Of a stretch of 64,000 bases of DNA, positions 48,749 through 59,427 are shown in pieces; position 1 is the first letter of the stretch, and every line of letters begins with the position of its first letter. The position numbers were made by a program, and so were the translations under genes. Below the pieces are notes generated by a model. That model saw only the letters and a program-made list of their open reading frames with translations, was not told the DNA's origin and ran no database searches. The stretch lies in NCBI GenBank assembly GCA_916613615.1, contig OU744737.1:1756001-1820000 (forward strand), given 5' to 3'. This DNA is from Steromphala cineraria. Its lineage: Eukaryota > Mollusca > Gastropoda > Trochida > Trochidae.

Positions 48749-49302
48749 GATCCAAGATGGCGGTAACAAACACTGATATAATGGAGGCCATGAACAAGAT
48801 GATGACTAAGTTTGACGAATGTTCCCAGAAAGTGGACCAGCTCGCAAGTCGACTGTCATACCTCGAGAAGAACGTTGCGGCGATGAACCACCAGCTTGAA
48901 GACAAGGCTACCCACAAGTCAGTTCACTCAATCGTGGAAGGGTTCAGTCAAAACACCACGGCTGTCATGTGCTTCAACAACCCCTACCATGTTATATTCT
49001 ACGGTATCCAATCTCAACCTTCACTGCCTGTTGAAGAACTCTTCAGAACGTTCATGGTACAAAAGCTTCATTTCTGTCAAGCGGATGCGTTCAATATGCC
49101 TCTGATCGTCCAGCGGATCGGGAGAATGAACCAGACAGAGCCAAACCCGATATGTGTTTCTCTAAGGTCCCCAAAAGATGTCCTTGCCCTTCAACAGCAG
49201 GCCAAACGGTTTCACAGCGTCCTACTGAAGGAAGGCATCTGGGCTAAATGGGCCGAATACATCAATACAGGGATACTAGGTCTCAAGAAGAGTACCAAGT
49301 GA
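48749..49302 (+). CDS. ORF1p-like coiled-coil/RRM exon, full-length copy B
   Basis: An open frame from ATG 48757 gives 181 residues, beginning 8 bases after a clear acceptor (TTTTGTTTGCAG). The layout matches copy A: an N-terminal coiled coil (shorter by one heptad block), VIFYGIQ, VEELFRTFMVQKL, MPLIVQRIGRM, NPICVSLRSPKD, then the KEGIWAKWAEY tail ending GLKKSTK. Divergence from copy A is concentrated in the RRM-like half, while the KNV-AMNHQLEDKATHKSVHS segment is nearly identical. Both distant copies keep an open frame, acceptor and start, which suggests the intact copies may be functional. The transposon-derived alternative remains. Confidence 0.68.
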
Positions 49303-49341
49303 TACGTATGAACAGAGCAGATGCCTTCAAAACCGTTCTAA

Positions 49342-49575
49342 TTAAAGGGGGTCTGCAACCCGAATTTTTCACTTCCCGAGTTTTATTAGCAGGGCCCCGA
49401 AAGAGTCGTAAATGCTCCGTAGGGACAAACTTATTTGGTTACGAACCGCTTACAGCTGACAACCAGTACCAATTTTGTGTCAAGGATTTCGTCTCTACCG
49501 AATATTTACAACTATTTCGGGGCCCTGCTAATAAAGCTCTGGAAGTTAAAAAATCGGGTTGCAGACCCCCTTTAA
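49342..49575. mobile_element. MITE family E, copy 7 (symmetrical form)
   Basis: 234 bp from TTAAAGGGGGTCTGCAACCC to GCAGACCCCCTTTAA, with both arms the same (CCGAGTTTTATTAGCAGGGC mirrored by GCCCTGCTAATAAAGCTCTG). It starts 40 bp after the copy B stop codon. The right arm supplies AATAAA at 49530-49535. Confidence 0.88.
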
Positions 49576-49620
49576 ACCTAGCCTCAATAATACCCGTTTA
49601 ACTCCGATATTGAGTCTAGC
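49576..49620. mobile_element. MITE family D, 45-bp left-arm fragment
   Basis: ACCTAGCCTCAATAATACCC, then GATATTGAGTCTAG, directly abutting the E element. The remainder of D is absent. Confidence 0.7.
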
Positions 49621-50267
49621 GATGATGTAATTTTAAACACTGCTTTCGTTTGACTTTTTATGTTTCCAAACGTTGTTGATATAATGAGATTTTCCTAGTC
49701 ATTATTGATTGTTATATGATTATTTGCAAATGTCATCGGTGACTGTAAAACGGTTTTGTGCCTTTGATTCTTCCATTATTTTGTCATAATGTATCATTTA
49801 TTCCGTGAAATGTACAGAAGTATATTTGACGATAAATTAGATTAGACAAAATAGAGTTATGGCCAATGTAGGAACATTTTTTTGAGTTTTAATTAAAACT
49901 AATTTTGTGGGGGATGTTGATGACTATGTCTTCTTGTTTATAATTGCCATCCTTCTATTCATATTAAATGACTGCAGCTATTTATAGTTAGTCACTGCTT
50001 TTCCTTTAAAGTTTACATTACTTAGCCTTCGGCTTCCTGTTGCAAATACTTGATTTCCTTTATACCTTCCCCAAGGTTCTACATATTCAATTCACATTCT
50101 GAAATATGTTTTGCTGATCGACTTTAATCCCGCCTGGCCATATACTCACAGCTTTTATCGGGCCAAGTTCAATTTGTGATGTTTCGGTTGAGTTCAGCAG
50201 TTTGACATGAACCTACCGTCAATCCTCCCGTTGTCAACTCTGTAGGCATTCATCAACTACTCGCCTC
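49621..50267. other. Spacer, nothing recognised
   Basis: AT-rich, without recognisable exon, RNA or repeat. Confidence 0.4.
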
Positions 50268-51459
50268 ATCTGCACACCGTAGGAACGTGTACGCCTGGAA
50301 TTTGTTACACAACGGGAAGTGAACAAATTACTCTGCGAGAGCACCGTTTGTTTTTGTGCATTTGGTGTAGTTTTTGGTCGATAAGTCGGTTTTCAGGTAC
50401 TTATGAGAAAAAATATTTCGGGCTGTAAAATGGTAGGCACCGGTGAAAGTATAGGCGAAAATTTATGTCATTATGTGCCCTCGGGCGGCTGCTACATCAC
50501 ATTATAGGAGGAAAACTTCGCATCTGAAACTTACATGTGTCCGATACTATCTTATTTTCAAAACATACATAAAAATATTCAAATATCTTTTTACCATATT
50601 GTTTACCATTCATTAATCGACAAATGTGTCAAATATAAAGACATATTATTGTCAAATAACAAAATTAGAACCCTTAAACTAGACATGGTGTCAAATCAGA
50701 GTGAACGAATTACAGTCGGGGGTGGTAAACGAATTACAGTCACTTGGTGTTTCAGCTAGTGAACGCCTTCCACAACCGTCAATATGAATGATATTTAGCA
50801 ATTTGTGTTTATTTTTGCTTACATAAAGTGCAATATTGACAAATGTAATTTTTAACCGTTATCATTACTTTCATCAATAAGTTAGAATCGATTTGTGCAT
50901 ACAATCCTTGGCCAAAAGTGAGTCATAATTTGCGAAATTGCATGCTATTTACCTTTTACTAGAATGATTTATGAATTGTGAAAACGTCATTATCTTGTTC
51001 AGTTTAGAACACAAAGCTACGAAATTGTTTTGCTCACGCTTACGTAATTATTGTTCATCTTTAAACATATAATATAAAACTTTTAAAGCGACTGTCCCAT
51101 TGGCCACCATGTCGAATCTGATAAGTTTGCTGCTTTCACAGGAAATATTTTAATGTGATCTATGTCGAGTTCAGGACAAAATAACAAAAACAACCATAAG
51201 AAACCCATCTACGGGCCAGGACAGCCATAAGCTTGCGATTGTGGTGCCCTGTTTCAATGTCGGTCTTCCCTAAAATAATGTCAAGATGCCTCTTCAGGAA
51301 GGACACTGCCTAAAGTTTCCTTAAATGTTTTCCTTTCATGAAACAAGTGAAATCATATGCTTTATTTCAATTTTCACTGAATAGTATTTAGTAACCTTTT
51401 TATGTACATCAGTTTTGCTTTTATTGAAAAAAAAATAATAATCTCAGCATGACGTTGCT

Positions 51460-52083
51460 CATTCTCTCCCCACAAAGGCAGCTCAGTCATACCCGAGTTA
51501 GCCTTTGTTCTATAACGCCAAGATCCTGGGGTTCCGGCAGATTGTCCTAGCGGCAAAAGTTGTAACTTGAGATATCTCCCTTATTTGCAGCCAATGAAAA
51601 CACCTTTTGGATAATATTATATATCCACGACTTCGGAAATTCTTAACGGTCGTATAGTGACAAGGAAAGTATCATGCCTTTATGTTTATTTTTCATTAAC
51701 AGTGTGAGAGGGAAATATTTGAAAATCAGATATGGATAGAGTTTTGCATTAGAAAGATACTGTTTTATATTTGTGTTAATTATTATTTGTTTTATGATAC
51801 ATTTTATTTTACTAATTTACCAAATAAAAACTAATGAGAAGGTAAAAAGCGATGTTTTGTAGAAGGATAACTCTCCTGAATGTTAAATTTCAACGATGGC
51901 TTTGCCGAACCACACGGAAATAGCCGAGGTTTTGCAAATTGCCACTATGAAACGGCGTCGCTGATTGCACAACTAACTTCGATTGCCTCCAATCAGATTT
52001 CTACCTTTCTAATTCATGTATTAGCCGTAATAGAACAGAGGCTAACTCGGGTATGACTGAGCTGCTTCTGTGGGGAGAGAATG
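51460..52083 (-). mobile_element. MITE family C, copy 2 (624 bp)
   Basis: Ends CATTCTCTCCCCACAAAGGC and TGTGGGGAGAGAATG, with arms of about 45 bp. Flanks GACGTTGCT (51451-51459) and GAGGTTGCT (52084-52092) give an 8-of-9 target duplication. The interior matches copy 1 in reverse (GGCGTCGCTGATTGCACAAC). Mutator-like by duplication length. No transposase. Confidence 0.88.
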
Positions 52084-52145
52084 GAGGTTGCTTGAAATTT
52101 TCAAAGTCTTATATTTATATTTTGAATATAAAAAACATTAGACTT

Positions 52146-52460
52146 AAAGGGACAGTAAAAGGTTTTTTTTAAATTGTATATATCAAATGTTTCGTTGATA
52201 AGTGTACGTTAGTGCTAAATGTTTTATTTTGATAATGTCAAAAATCTCATAACACAAAACAAATCATTCACAGTCAGAGAACAATTTTTTTGTGTGAACG
52301 CCTTTTATTCTTTTTATTTTTGTCAGAAAAGGGAATACCATGGCTGAACATTACATTATATATTTGATCAGTTATTACTGCATTTAAAAAAAAAATACAT
52401 TGTCTTTCATTTTCCTGACATCACTTTATATTGCCCATTAAAACGTGCTACTGCCCTTTA
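52146..52460 (+). mobile_element. MITE family A, copy 8 (diverged)
   Basis: TTAAAGGGACAGTAAAAGG to ACGTGCTACTGCCCTTTAA. The interior has a deletion of the TTGGCGGCC region and more substitutions than the other copies, suggesting greater age. Confidence 0.85.
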
Positions 52461-53979
52461 AATGTCGATAATAAGTTCGTTTTAAAGATAAAACTAACAA
52501 CGCAACCTTGTAAGTCCCCTTTAAACTCATCCATTGAGTTCGTCTGTTCGAGTTAAAGGGAACAGCTTTTCTCAGAAACTATTTAGATAGGAGAACCAAA
52601 TTTGGTATTCACCTTCAGGGTAGCAATACAATGATGGAATTTTAAAATGATAAACCCGCAATAGTTTTTTTCCGAAGATATTGATGATGTCTGATGTGAG
52701 AAAAGATCTTAGTCTCATTTCGTTGTAGTCACGGATACTTTCGTCACCATGGTTGAATCCCTATAGTTTATACTTTACAATGAAGCACGATAATGATTTA
52801 ATTGTCCATAAAGCGTACATTGAGGTCACAATCCTACACGGTAATTAAACAATGAAATATTTAAGGAAAATATAACCGCAGTATGCATCTTTTCTCTGGA
52901 ATGAGATGTCATTTGTGAGCTCAAATGTGTTTTTCACGTTGAATCTCATGACAAACTGCATCGTTGTCATAAATTGATGCAAAATGTCAGTAGGACATTG
53001 TTTGTTTAATGAAAAACATAACTTTTAACCATGCACCCTTACATTATTGCTTAAGCTTAATACACAAATGTTGACTAGTATATGTTGTTGGAATACTCGT
53101 TTTATAAATGGCAAGATTGATTATTCTTTGTCCTTAATGCTGTTCGGAAAAAGCTTTTTGTTATGAAAAATGTACTTCAGATACAATAATGACGGTTCTG
53201 CCTGTTAATTTAACCTATAATATACATATCTTTAATCTATTGTAACATAGTTCATTGTTCAAGTGACTTCACTGAGTTTTAGTTTTGGAATTGTTATACG
53301 TTGAGGTGAGTGTTCGTTTTTCAGGTTTTGAATGACGCCGCAGAAGCTTTTGTATAATTACTAGCAATAACCATGTGCATACGGCTCCATTTGGAAGAGT
53401 TTCCTGAAACATTCAGAACAGATTATAGCATTTGATATGTGTTTTGATAAAGAACTATTCTTAAAGTTGACCCTGTAACTCGTTCACTAAAGAAAATATA
53501 ATTCGTTCACCACTTCGCAGACGTCTCTTTAGTAACGCGTTCACCACGATTTCATACCAGCTGTCTTTGAATGTAAATATCTCGGCGACTATAATTTGAA
53601 TTTTGATAAAATTTTGGACTTGTGATCAATATGTATCAGTGTTTAAGAAAATATGATTAGAAATACTTATTTATTCATATAAAACAATTAACCGATCGTT
53701 TTTATGGGCACTTATCTTTTTGCAGCATGAAACCTCACTTAAATGTGCCTCTTATATCCAAATGCTGACCAGCTTCTCATTTCTAGAACCAACATTGTGT
53801 TAACTAAAGTCTACAATTTTACAGCCAGAAACATTTTTTCTCATAAGTACCTGAAAACCGACTTATCGACCAAAAACTACACAAAATGCACAAAAACAAA
53901 CGGTGCTCTCGCAGAGTAATTTGTTAACTTCCCGTTGTGTAACAAATTCCAGGCGTACACGTTCCTACGGTGTGATCTG

Positions 53980-54545
53980 ATAGTCGGACCATTTATACCG
54001 GCTTGGTCACACAGCTTCTTGACCTTTGTCGTGTCAAATTTGTGAAGTGTCTGCATGTTTTGGACATCATTTGGAATGGATATCTACTTGTGATCTGACC
54101 ATTGTAATCTCTGTACCTCTGTTCACATTTACTGCCCGTCCGTAACTCAGACCATTTATATCGGAGGGGTCATCTTCTTGACCATTGTCGTGTCAAATTT
54201 GCAGTCTGATTAAAATCGACCGTACTCCGAGGAATAAAATATCAAAAATATTGTCTCTATTGGGGTTCGAACCAGCCAGAACATCCTATATCCGTCTCGT
54301 GAATGAGAGGAAAGCCGGGCTGGTTGAATTTCAAACCGCACTAGAGGCAATATTTTATAACTTTTTTTTACCTCGAATCACAGTCGATTTTAATCAGACT
54401 GGTCAAATTTGTTACGTATCTGGTTGGGACATCATTTGGAATGTTTATCTACTTGTGATCTGACCATTGTAATAATTGTACTTCTGTTCACATTTACTGC
54501 CCCGTCCGTTATTCAGACCATATATATTGGGATGGTCCTCTTTAT
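53980..54545. repeat. Direct duplication flanking MITE H copy 1
   Basis: The segments around 54000-54150 and 54412-54540 share ACCATTTATA(C/T), GGACATCATTTGGAATGG, TATCTACTTGTGATCTGACC and CACATTTACTGCCC in order. The sequence has duplicated once. H lies in or between the copies. Confidence 0.75.
54202..54401. mobile_element. MITE family H, copy 1 (200 bp)
   Basis: Ends CAGTCTGATTAAAATCGAC and GTCGATTTTAATCAGACTG. Flanked on both sides by GTCAAATTTG, a 10-bp perfect duplication (54192-54201 and 54402-54411). The left arm carries GGGGTTCGAACC, similar to a tRNA B box, but the hairpin structure argues for a MITE, not a tRNA SINE. Confidence 0.88.
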
Positions 54546-54595
54546 TTGGCCATGGCCCAGTTCTAGTGTGTGACGTATCACGGCTGACCTAGTTA

Positions 54596-54680
54596 CACCC
54601 TGGTTCCCTGGCTCAGTGCCGCTGCGCAACATTCCTCACTGCGCTGAAGCGCAGCGCAACTGAACCCGGGGACCAGGATA
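54596..54680. mobile_element. 85-bp hairpin MITE
   Basis: Arms CCTGGTTCCCTGGCTCAGTG and CACTG...AACCCGGGGACCAGG around GCTGCGCAA/GCGCAGCGC. Flanked by a perfect 9-bp ACCTAGTTA (54587-54595 and 54681-54689). Confidence 0.8.
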
Positions 54681-54826
54681 ACCTAGTTATAGACAAGTAC
54701 TTCCTGTTGTGACGTAATAAACCATTATCGATATACATCTTCAGTGTTAACCTTGTCCTACTCTGCACTCTCAGGCGATCACCAAAAAAACAAAGAAGAC
54801 TCATTTCTCTATCTCTGCTTGAGAAC

Positions 54827-54849
54827 GACACAAGAATCTGTGTCGAAAC
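54827..54849 (+). other. Stem-loop followed by GAAAC (degenerate ribozyme-like motif)
   Basis: GACACA...TGTGTC forms a 6-bp stem immediately followed by GAAACGTCGC. A GAAAC after a stem is the 3' part of the hammerhead core often found in Penelope-like elements and retrozymes. The required CUGAUGA is not present upstream, so this is at most a remnant. Confidence 0.25.
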
Positions 54850-55259
54850 GTCGCAACAAAGAAGTGGTTATCCATATATTCCTCAGCATTATTGCCATTC
54901 CAACTTCTAAAATGCCTCTTAAAGAAGTTAAAGAAGACTTGGTTCGTCGTTTCCATTTATAATATGGTAATTGATAGATTGCAAATACCCTGTATAAAAA
55001 AATGACATTACATACACGTTAAAAACGTACTGCAACACCTGATTTTTTCCGAATTAGTTATGAAAGTGAAGTTTACTGATACTCTGTTGATAAGTAACTA
55101 ATTATAGCAAAGTGCTTGTTTTAGGTTGAACCATGCCTGCAGTCATGAAAAGCAACAACCCTTAAGGACAAAGAAAAAAAAAGTCATCGAAGTGACCCAT
55201 CGAAAAAAAAAATCCCTTGGACGAAATTGGTGTATTGTGTCATCAGTATTCATCAGTAT

Positions 55260-55405
55260 TTACTGACATTTACTAAGGTTAGGTATCGCCCCTCATTACT
55301 GTATTGCAATATATAGAGGATATTATATGATTGTCCATGACATACTATGTTTACGACACGAGTGGCTAGAGCGAGAGCTAGGGATATACCGTACTGATAT
55401 TTAGA
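55260..55405. mobile_element. Family K fragment
   Basis: Carries GTCCATGACATACTATGTTT, ACGACACGAGTGGCTAGAGC and GAGCTAGGGATATACC. The first two also occur at about 63652-63690 in the right-hand K element, and ATATATAGAGGATATTATA recalls the 62-bp satellite at the window end. Confidence 0.55.
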
Positions 55406-55409
55406 CATA

Positions 55410-55510
55410 GCATCTATCGTTGAATAAAACATAGCAGGGAGCATAAAACACGAAGGGCGCAGCCCTGAGTGTTTTATGCTCTCTGCTATGTTTTATTCAA
55501 CGATAGATGC
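55410..55510. mobile_element. 101-bp hairpin with 42-bp arms
   Basis: Left arm 55410-55451 and right arm 55469-55510 are reverse complements with one mismatch. The loop contains a smaller AGGGC/GCCCT hairpin. No open frame. It may be a foldback transposon, though an RNA hairpin role cannot be excluded. Confidence 0.75.
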
Positions 55511-55879
55511 ACAACAACGAGTTTTCTATTTCTTATATGAGATATCCTTAACAATAACTCGCTTTTAATATAAAATCAGTTGAAAATTATGGTAATTATA
55601 AAAAATAGAGCCATTGGCTCTGTAGCTCATCAGGCATCATATCAAGTTTGCTTTATACAGGCAGGATGAGCTAAAAATTAAACTGATGTTACCTATTGCA
55701 AGAAAACCTATAACAAAAAGTACAAAACAAATGTAACGATTTCGGAATAAATGTCCTTACCCAAATGATTTATTATTATTCAACACTTTCTAGATCGTCA
55801 ATATCAGACAGTGAAAGAAGTCCACACTAAAATATCCAAGGAGAAATAAATTTGCCATAGACTGTCATCTAATGGAGAA

Positions 55880-56820
55880 AAATAGGTTTTTAAGATTGTG
55901 ACCCCTGTGACCCTATTTGGGGTCATATGGGGTCACAAAACCTACAGTTAAGAAACCCATTTGGCCAAGGAGTCTACATGCAGTCTTTCAGCTCAATAGA
56001 CCTTTAGGAGCTAAAGATGATGATGAAAATAAGTTTTTAGGGTTGTGACCCCTGTGACCCTATTTGGGGTCATGGGGTCACGAAATCTACAATTTAGAAT
56101 CCCCATTGGCCAAGGAGTCTGCACATATAATTTCAGCTCTCTAGAGACCTTTTGGAACTTGAGAAGAAGATGAAAATAGTTTTTAAGGTTGTGACCCCTG
56201 TGACCCTATTTGGGGTCACAGGGTCAACAAAGTTACAAATTAGAATCCCCATTGTCCAAGAAGTCTGCACATATCAATATTAACTCTCTAGACCTGTTGG
56301 AACTGGAGAAGAAGATGAGAATTTGTTTTTAAGGTTGTGACCCCTGTGACCCTATTTGGGATCATGGGGTCACGAAATCTACAATTAAGAATCCCGATTG
56401 GCCAAGGAGTCTGCACATATCATTTTCAACTCTATAGTCCTTTTAGAACTCGAGAAGAAGCTGAAAATAGGTTTTTAAGGTTGTGACCCCTGTGACCCTA
56501 TTTGGGGTCACAGGGTCACCAAAGTTACAAATTAGAATCCCCATTGTCCAAGGAGTCTGCACATATAATGTTTAACTCTCTTCTCCTTTTGGAACTGGAG
56601 AAGAAGATGAAAATAGGTATTTAAGGTTGTGACCCCTGTGACCCTATTTGGGGTCACAGGGTCACCAAAGTTACAAATAAGAATCTCCATATGCTAAGGT
56701 ACCTGTACACAAAATTTCAGCTCTCTAATATGTATGGTTCATGAGTAGAAATCGAAAGTGACGGACGGACGGACGGAAAGAATGAACGCTATATACACCC
56801 GCTTACGCTGTAAGGCGGGG
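55880..56820. repeat. 145-bp tandem repeat, about six units, ending in GGACGGACGGACGG
   Basis: The phrase AGGTTGTGACCCCTGTGACC plus CTATTTGGGGTCA recurs at about 55893, 56039, 56186, 56328, 56478 and 56622. Each is followed by GAATCCCCATTGGCCAAGGA and GAGAAGAAGATGAAAATAG phrases. The last unit ends GACGGACGGACGGAAAG and CCGCTTACGCTGTAAGGCGG. This tail looks like the 3' end of a retroposed unit, a pattern I associate with molluscan repeats. Confidence 0.88.
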
Positions 56821-56829
56821 GTAAATTTT

Positions 56830-57036
56830 TCCATAGCCAGGGAACAAATTGGCTGCCATTTTTATGTGAACGCCTTTAATTCATTTTGTGTAAGAAATGG
56901 GAATCGCATGTCTGAAAAATACATTATTTATTTGATTTAGTACTGCTTCATTTTCTTATAATATATTGAATTTCCCATAATTTTCATTTTCCTGACATCA
57001 TCTTATATTCCCTCTAATACGTGCTACTGCCCCTTT
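56830..57036 (+). mobile_element. MITE family A, copy 9, right half
   Basis: Starts mid-element (CATAGCCAGGGAACAAATTG, GGCTGCCATTTTTATGTGAA) immediately after the 145-bp array and ends ACGTGCTACTGCCCCTTTAA. The left half is missing. Confidence 0.82.
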
Positions 57037-57410
57037 AATGAGAATGTTAGTCTTTTCAGCCGTCTCTTTCATTCCATGAGTAATTCTTTTCTTAGAAGAC
57101 CTCCGATTGTATTTCGACACCCTGATGTGTTTAGAATACCCGTAAGACATTCGTATTAATAAAGACAATTTATTTTGCAATACTTTTTTCCGGGTTTATA
57201 ATTTTATGAATTTTACAGATATATTATCCAATACATCGTGATACATCGTGCAGCATATGGAGCATATGATTTTAATAACGTGGTCGATCAACAAACTCAA
57301 ATGGATTGTTTCACAACAACAAAACAAGTTCAGTATTCTGAAAGAAATATTTCATTGAATGATAACTAGTTTTTATCATCCTGAATAAATCACAATTTTT
57401 TTAAAGAGAC

Positions 57411-58564
57411 ATAGAGTATGTTGATATGATCACATGATTACGGCCTAATCCGTCGAATTTTCAAAATTGAACTGTACCTATCCGTCGAATAACGCTTGAG
57501 TGATTTTGTACCGATCGGTCGAATCTTGGCGAGCATGAGACCCTACGTAGGAGAATCTAAGTTAATTAATGAAGGGGTGTACGGGTTGTTTACAAGCATT
57601 ACGATTGAGCACTTGAAATGAAAGAAGTTGCTTACATATGTATGTCAAATTTTGAAATCGATGTTATTACATCGAGAACATCTTCACAACGTCACGGGCG
57701 AAACGAAAAAGTTTCTAAACTTTTCCATTCCTCGAGGAGTTGCTCGATACGTTTTCACCTTGCCGTGGGAAGATTCATCGGGAACCACTAACTTGAAAAT
57801 AACAAGTTAAAGGGGCAGTAGCACGTTTTTTGATAATTTTATATTTTAAATTTTACACTGACAATTGTAAGTTAATGTTAAATGTATTATTTTGACAGTA
57901 TCAACAATGTCATTACACAAACCAATAATCCATAGTCAAAGGACAAAGTATGAAGATTCACATAAAATCCATTGGCGGCCATTTTGTGTGAACACCTTTA
58001 ATTCATTTTGTGTAAGAAAAACTAATCGAATGGCTAAACTTTATCGTATATACTTGCATTATTACTGCCCCATTTAGTTTAAATACATTGTCTTTCAATT
58101 GGAACCATTACTTTTCATTTTCCTGAAATCACCTTATATCCCCCCTAAAACGTGCTACTGCCCCTTTAAAGGTCAATCATTACATTAGAGCGAAAATACT
58201 GCCATTCAAAGTCGGGATTATGATAGAAAACCGGACAATGTGGCTCGAGTGGCGCGCGCAAATTCGCCAAACGTAATTTTGAAATCTTGTCATAAGCTGA
58301 CAGGAAGATATATTCGATTCGATAGTGTTTATTAGGTATTGTAACTAATAGGTAGATTAATTGGATGCATAATTTCGAATATTTAACGTATTTGAGATGT
58401 TTTCTTGATTTTTCCATAAAATCAAGCATTTTAGAGATATTATGCATAACTGGATATATTTGCAAGTCCAGTGATGAGATATGAACTTCAATCAGCATAT
58501 TAGATATTTTGTAGCTTATCAAAACCAAATAAAATTTTAAGAAAGATACTCTGTGTCACTTTAA
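57411..58564 (-). mobile_element. MITE family B, copy 3 (long form, carrying a nested family A)
   Basis: TTAAAGAGACATAGAGTATG at the left, ATACTCTGTGTCACTTTAA at the right, inverted relative to copies 1 and 2. Without the nested A element it is about 790 bp. The surplus over the 495-500 bp copies is two blocks, about 57446-57640 and 57675-57780, which copies 1 and 2 lack. They look like internally deleted derivatives of this form. Confidence 0.88.
57811..58165 (+). mobile_element. MITE family A, copy 10, nested in family B copy 3
   Basis: TTAA stands on both sides (57807-57810 and 58166-58169). The B flank AACAAG-TTAA-AGGTCAAT corresponds to CAAGTTCAAGGTCAA in B copy 2 and CAAGCTAAAGGTCAA in copy 1 (both reverse-complemented), so the insertion duplicated exactly TTAA. 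Confidence 0.93.
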
Positions 58565-59420
58565 GCGTAATTGAAATAATGTGAAACATTGTGGCGAGGA
58601 AACATGCAAACATCGTTTATGATTCATTGCAGTTTATGTGTTACACGTTTGTAAAAGAAAACAATGTTTACCAAATGGTTTTACTTCATATAATTCACGA
58701 CAGTTTTATAATTATAATAACACCGTTATTGGAAAAAACTTGAATAGAAATCATCGTTCATTATTCTTTTGTAATTTCTTCCTGATCAAACTTGTAATCT
58801 GCATCATATACAAATGTTATGTTTTTTTTTGTGTGTTACCAACATTTTAGCTACGTTTTACTTCATCGCAGAATATATTTTGTTAAATGTTTGTGCTTTA
58901 CTTTTGTATTTTTTCCTTTGTGTACTTGTTTGAAAGAATCACGGTTTAAAATATTTATTTGAAAAGCAATTGCTTGTATCGAAAGCCATCAAAAATCACA
59001 CCCCTTACCAGTTAACTTTATATACTAATATACATGTGAAAACTAAACATAATAAGAAATTTACAAAATATTTTTCATCTGTCTACGAACCCACCGTTCT
59101 ATGAAAACACCCAGTCTACGAACCCGTTTTATCTACGAAAACGCTGGTTCCCCCAACGTTTTACTTACGCCAGTTACGGAGTCGTGTTTCGCGGCCTGTG
59201 GCAATGTTGTGTATACACTACTTTGCAGTGAATGCGCACAATAGGTACTCATATATCAAAATCAATCAGTTCAATATCGATGAATTTGTTTTCGTCGAAA
59301 TGTGTCTTCACTGAGTCAGCACGGTTGAATGGTTTCAATGACCCATCAATGACCAATCAAAACATTGCTTTCGGTCAGAGGGGGATTCCCCTATAGCGCC
59401 CACAGACGCCATTTCAAAAC
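58565..59420. other. Upstream intergenic region of the two-exon gene
   Basis: AT-rich to about 59100, then more balanced approaching the promoter. No exon or repeat recognised. Confidence 0.45.
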
Positions 59421-59427
59421 AAACAGA

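Larger units (their letters stand above)
50273..53974. mobile_element. 3.7-kb non-autonomous transposon with ~157-bp terminal inverted repeats
   Basis: The left end CACACCGTAGGAACGTGTAC is mirrored by GTACACGTTCCTACGGTGTG at the right. The match runs about 157 bp inward (to about 50430 and from about 53817). Flanking ATCTG (50268-50272 and 53975-53979) is a 5-bp target duplication. Paired subterminal motifs face each other: GTGAACGAATTACAGTC at 50701 and a relative at 50724, with CGTTCAC at about 53481, 53504 and 53538. A C-family MITE (51460) and an A-family MITE (52146) sit inside. No transposase frame is visible. CAC ends with a 5-bp duplication recall Transib/RAG-type elements, but the terminal heptamer CACACCG is not a good match. 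Confidence 0.85.

Noticed and set aside
49248..49601. 117-codon frame overlapping the end of exon copy B and MITE E
   Set aside because: Begins inside the real frame in another phase and is mostly translated MITE sequence.
54250..54290. tRNA gene suggested by GGTTCGAACC
   Set aside because: No A box or cloverleaf pairing. The sequence is the left arm of a hairpin MITE with matching right arm and target duplication.
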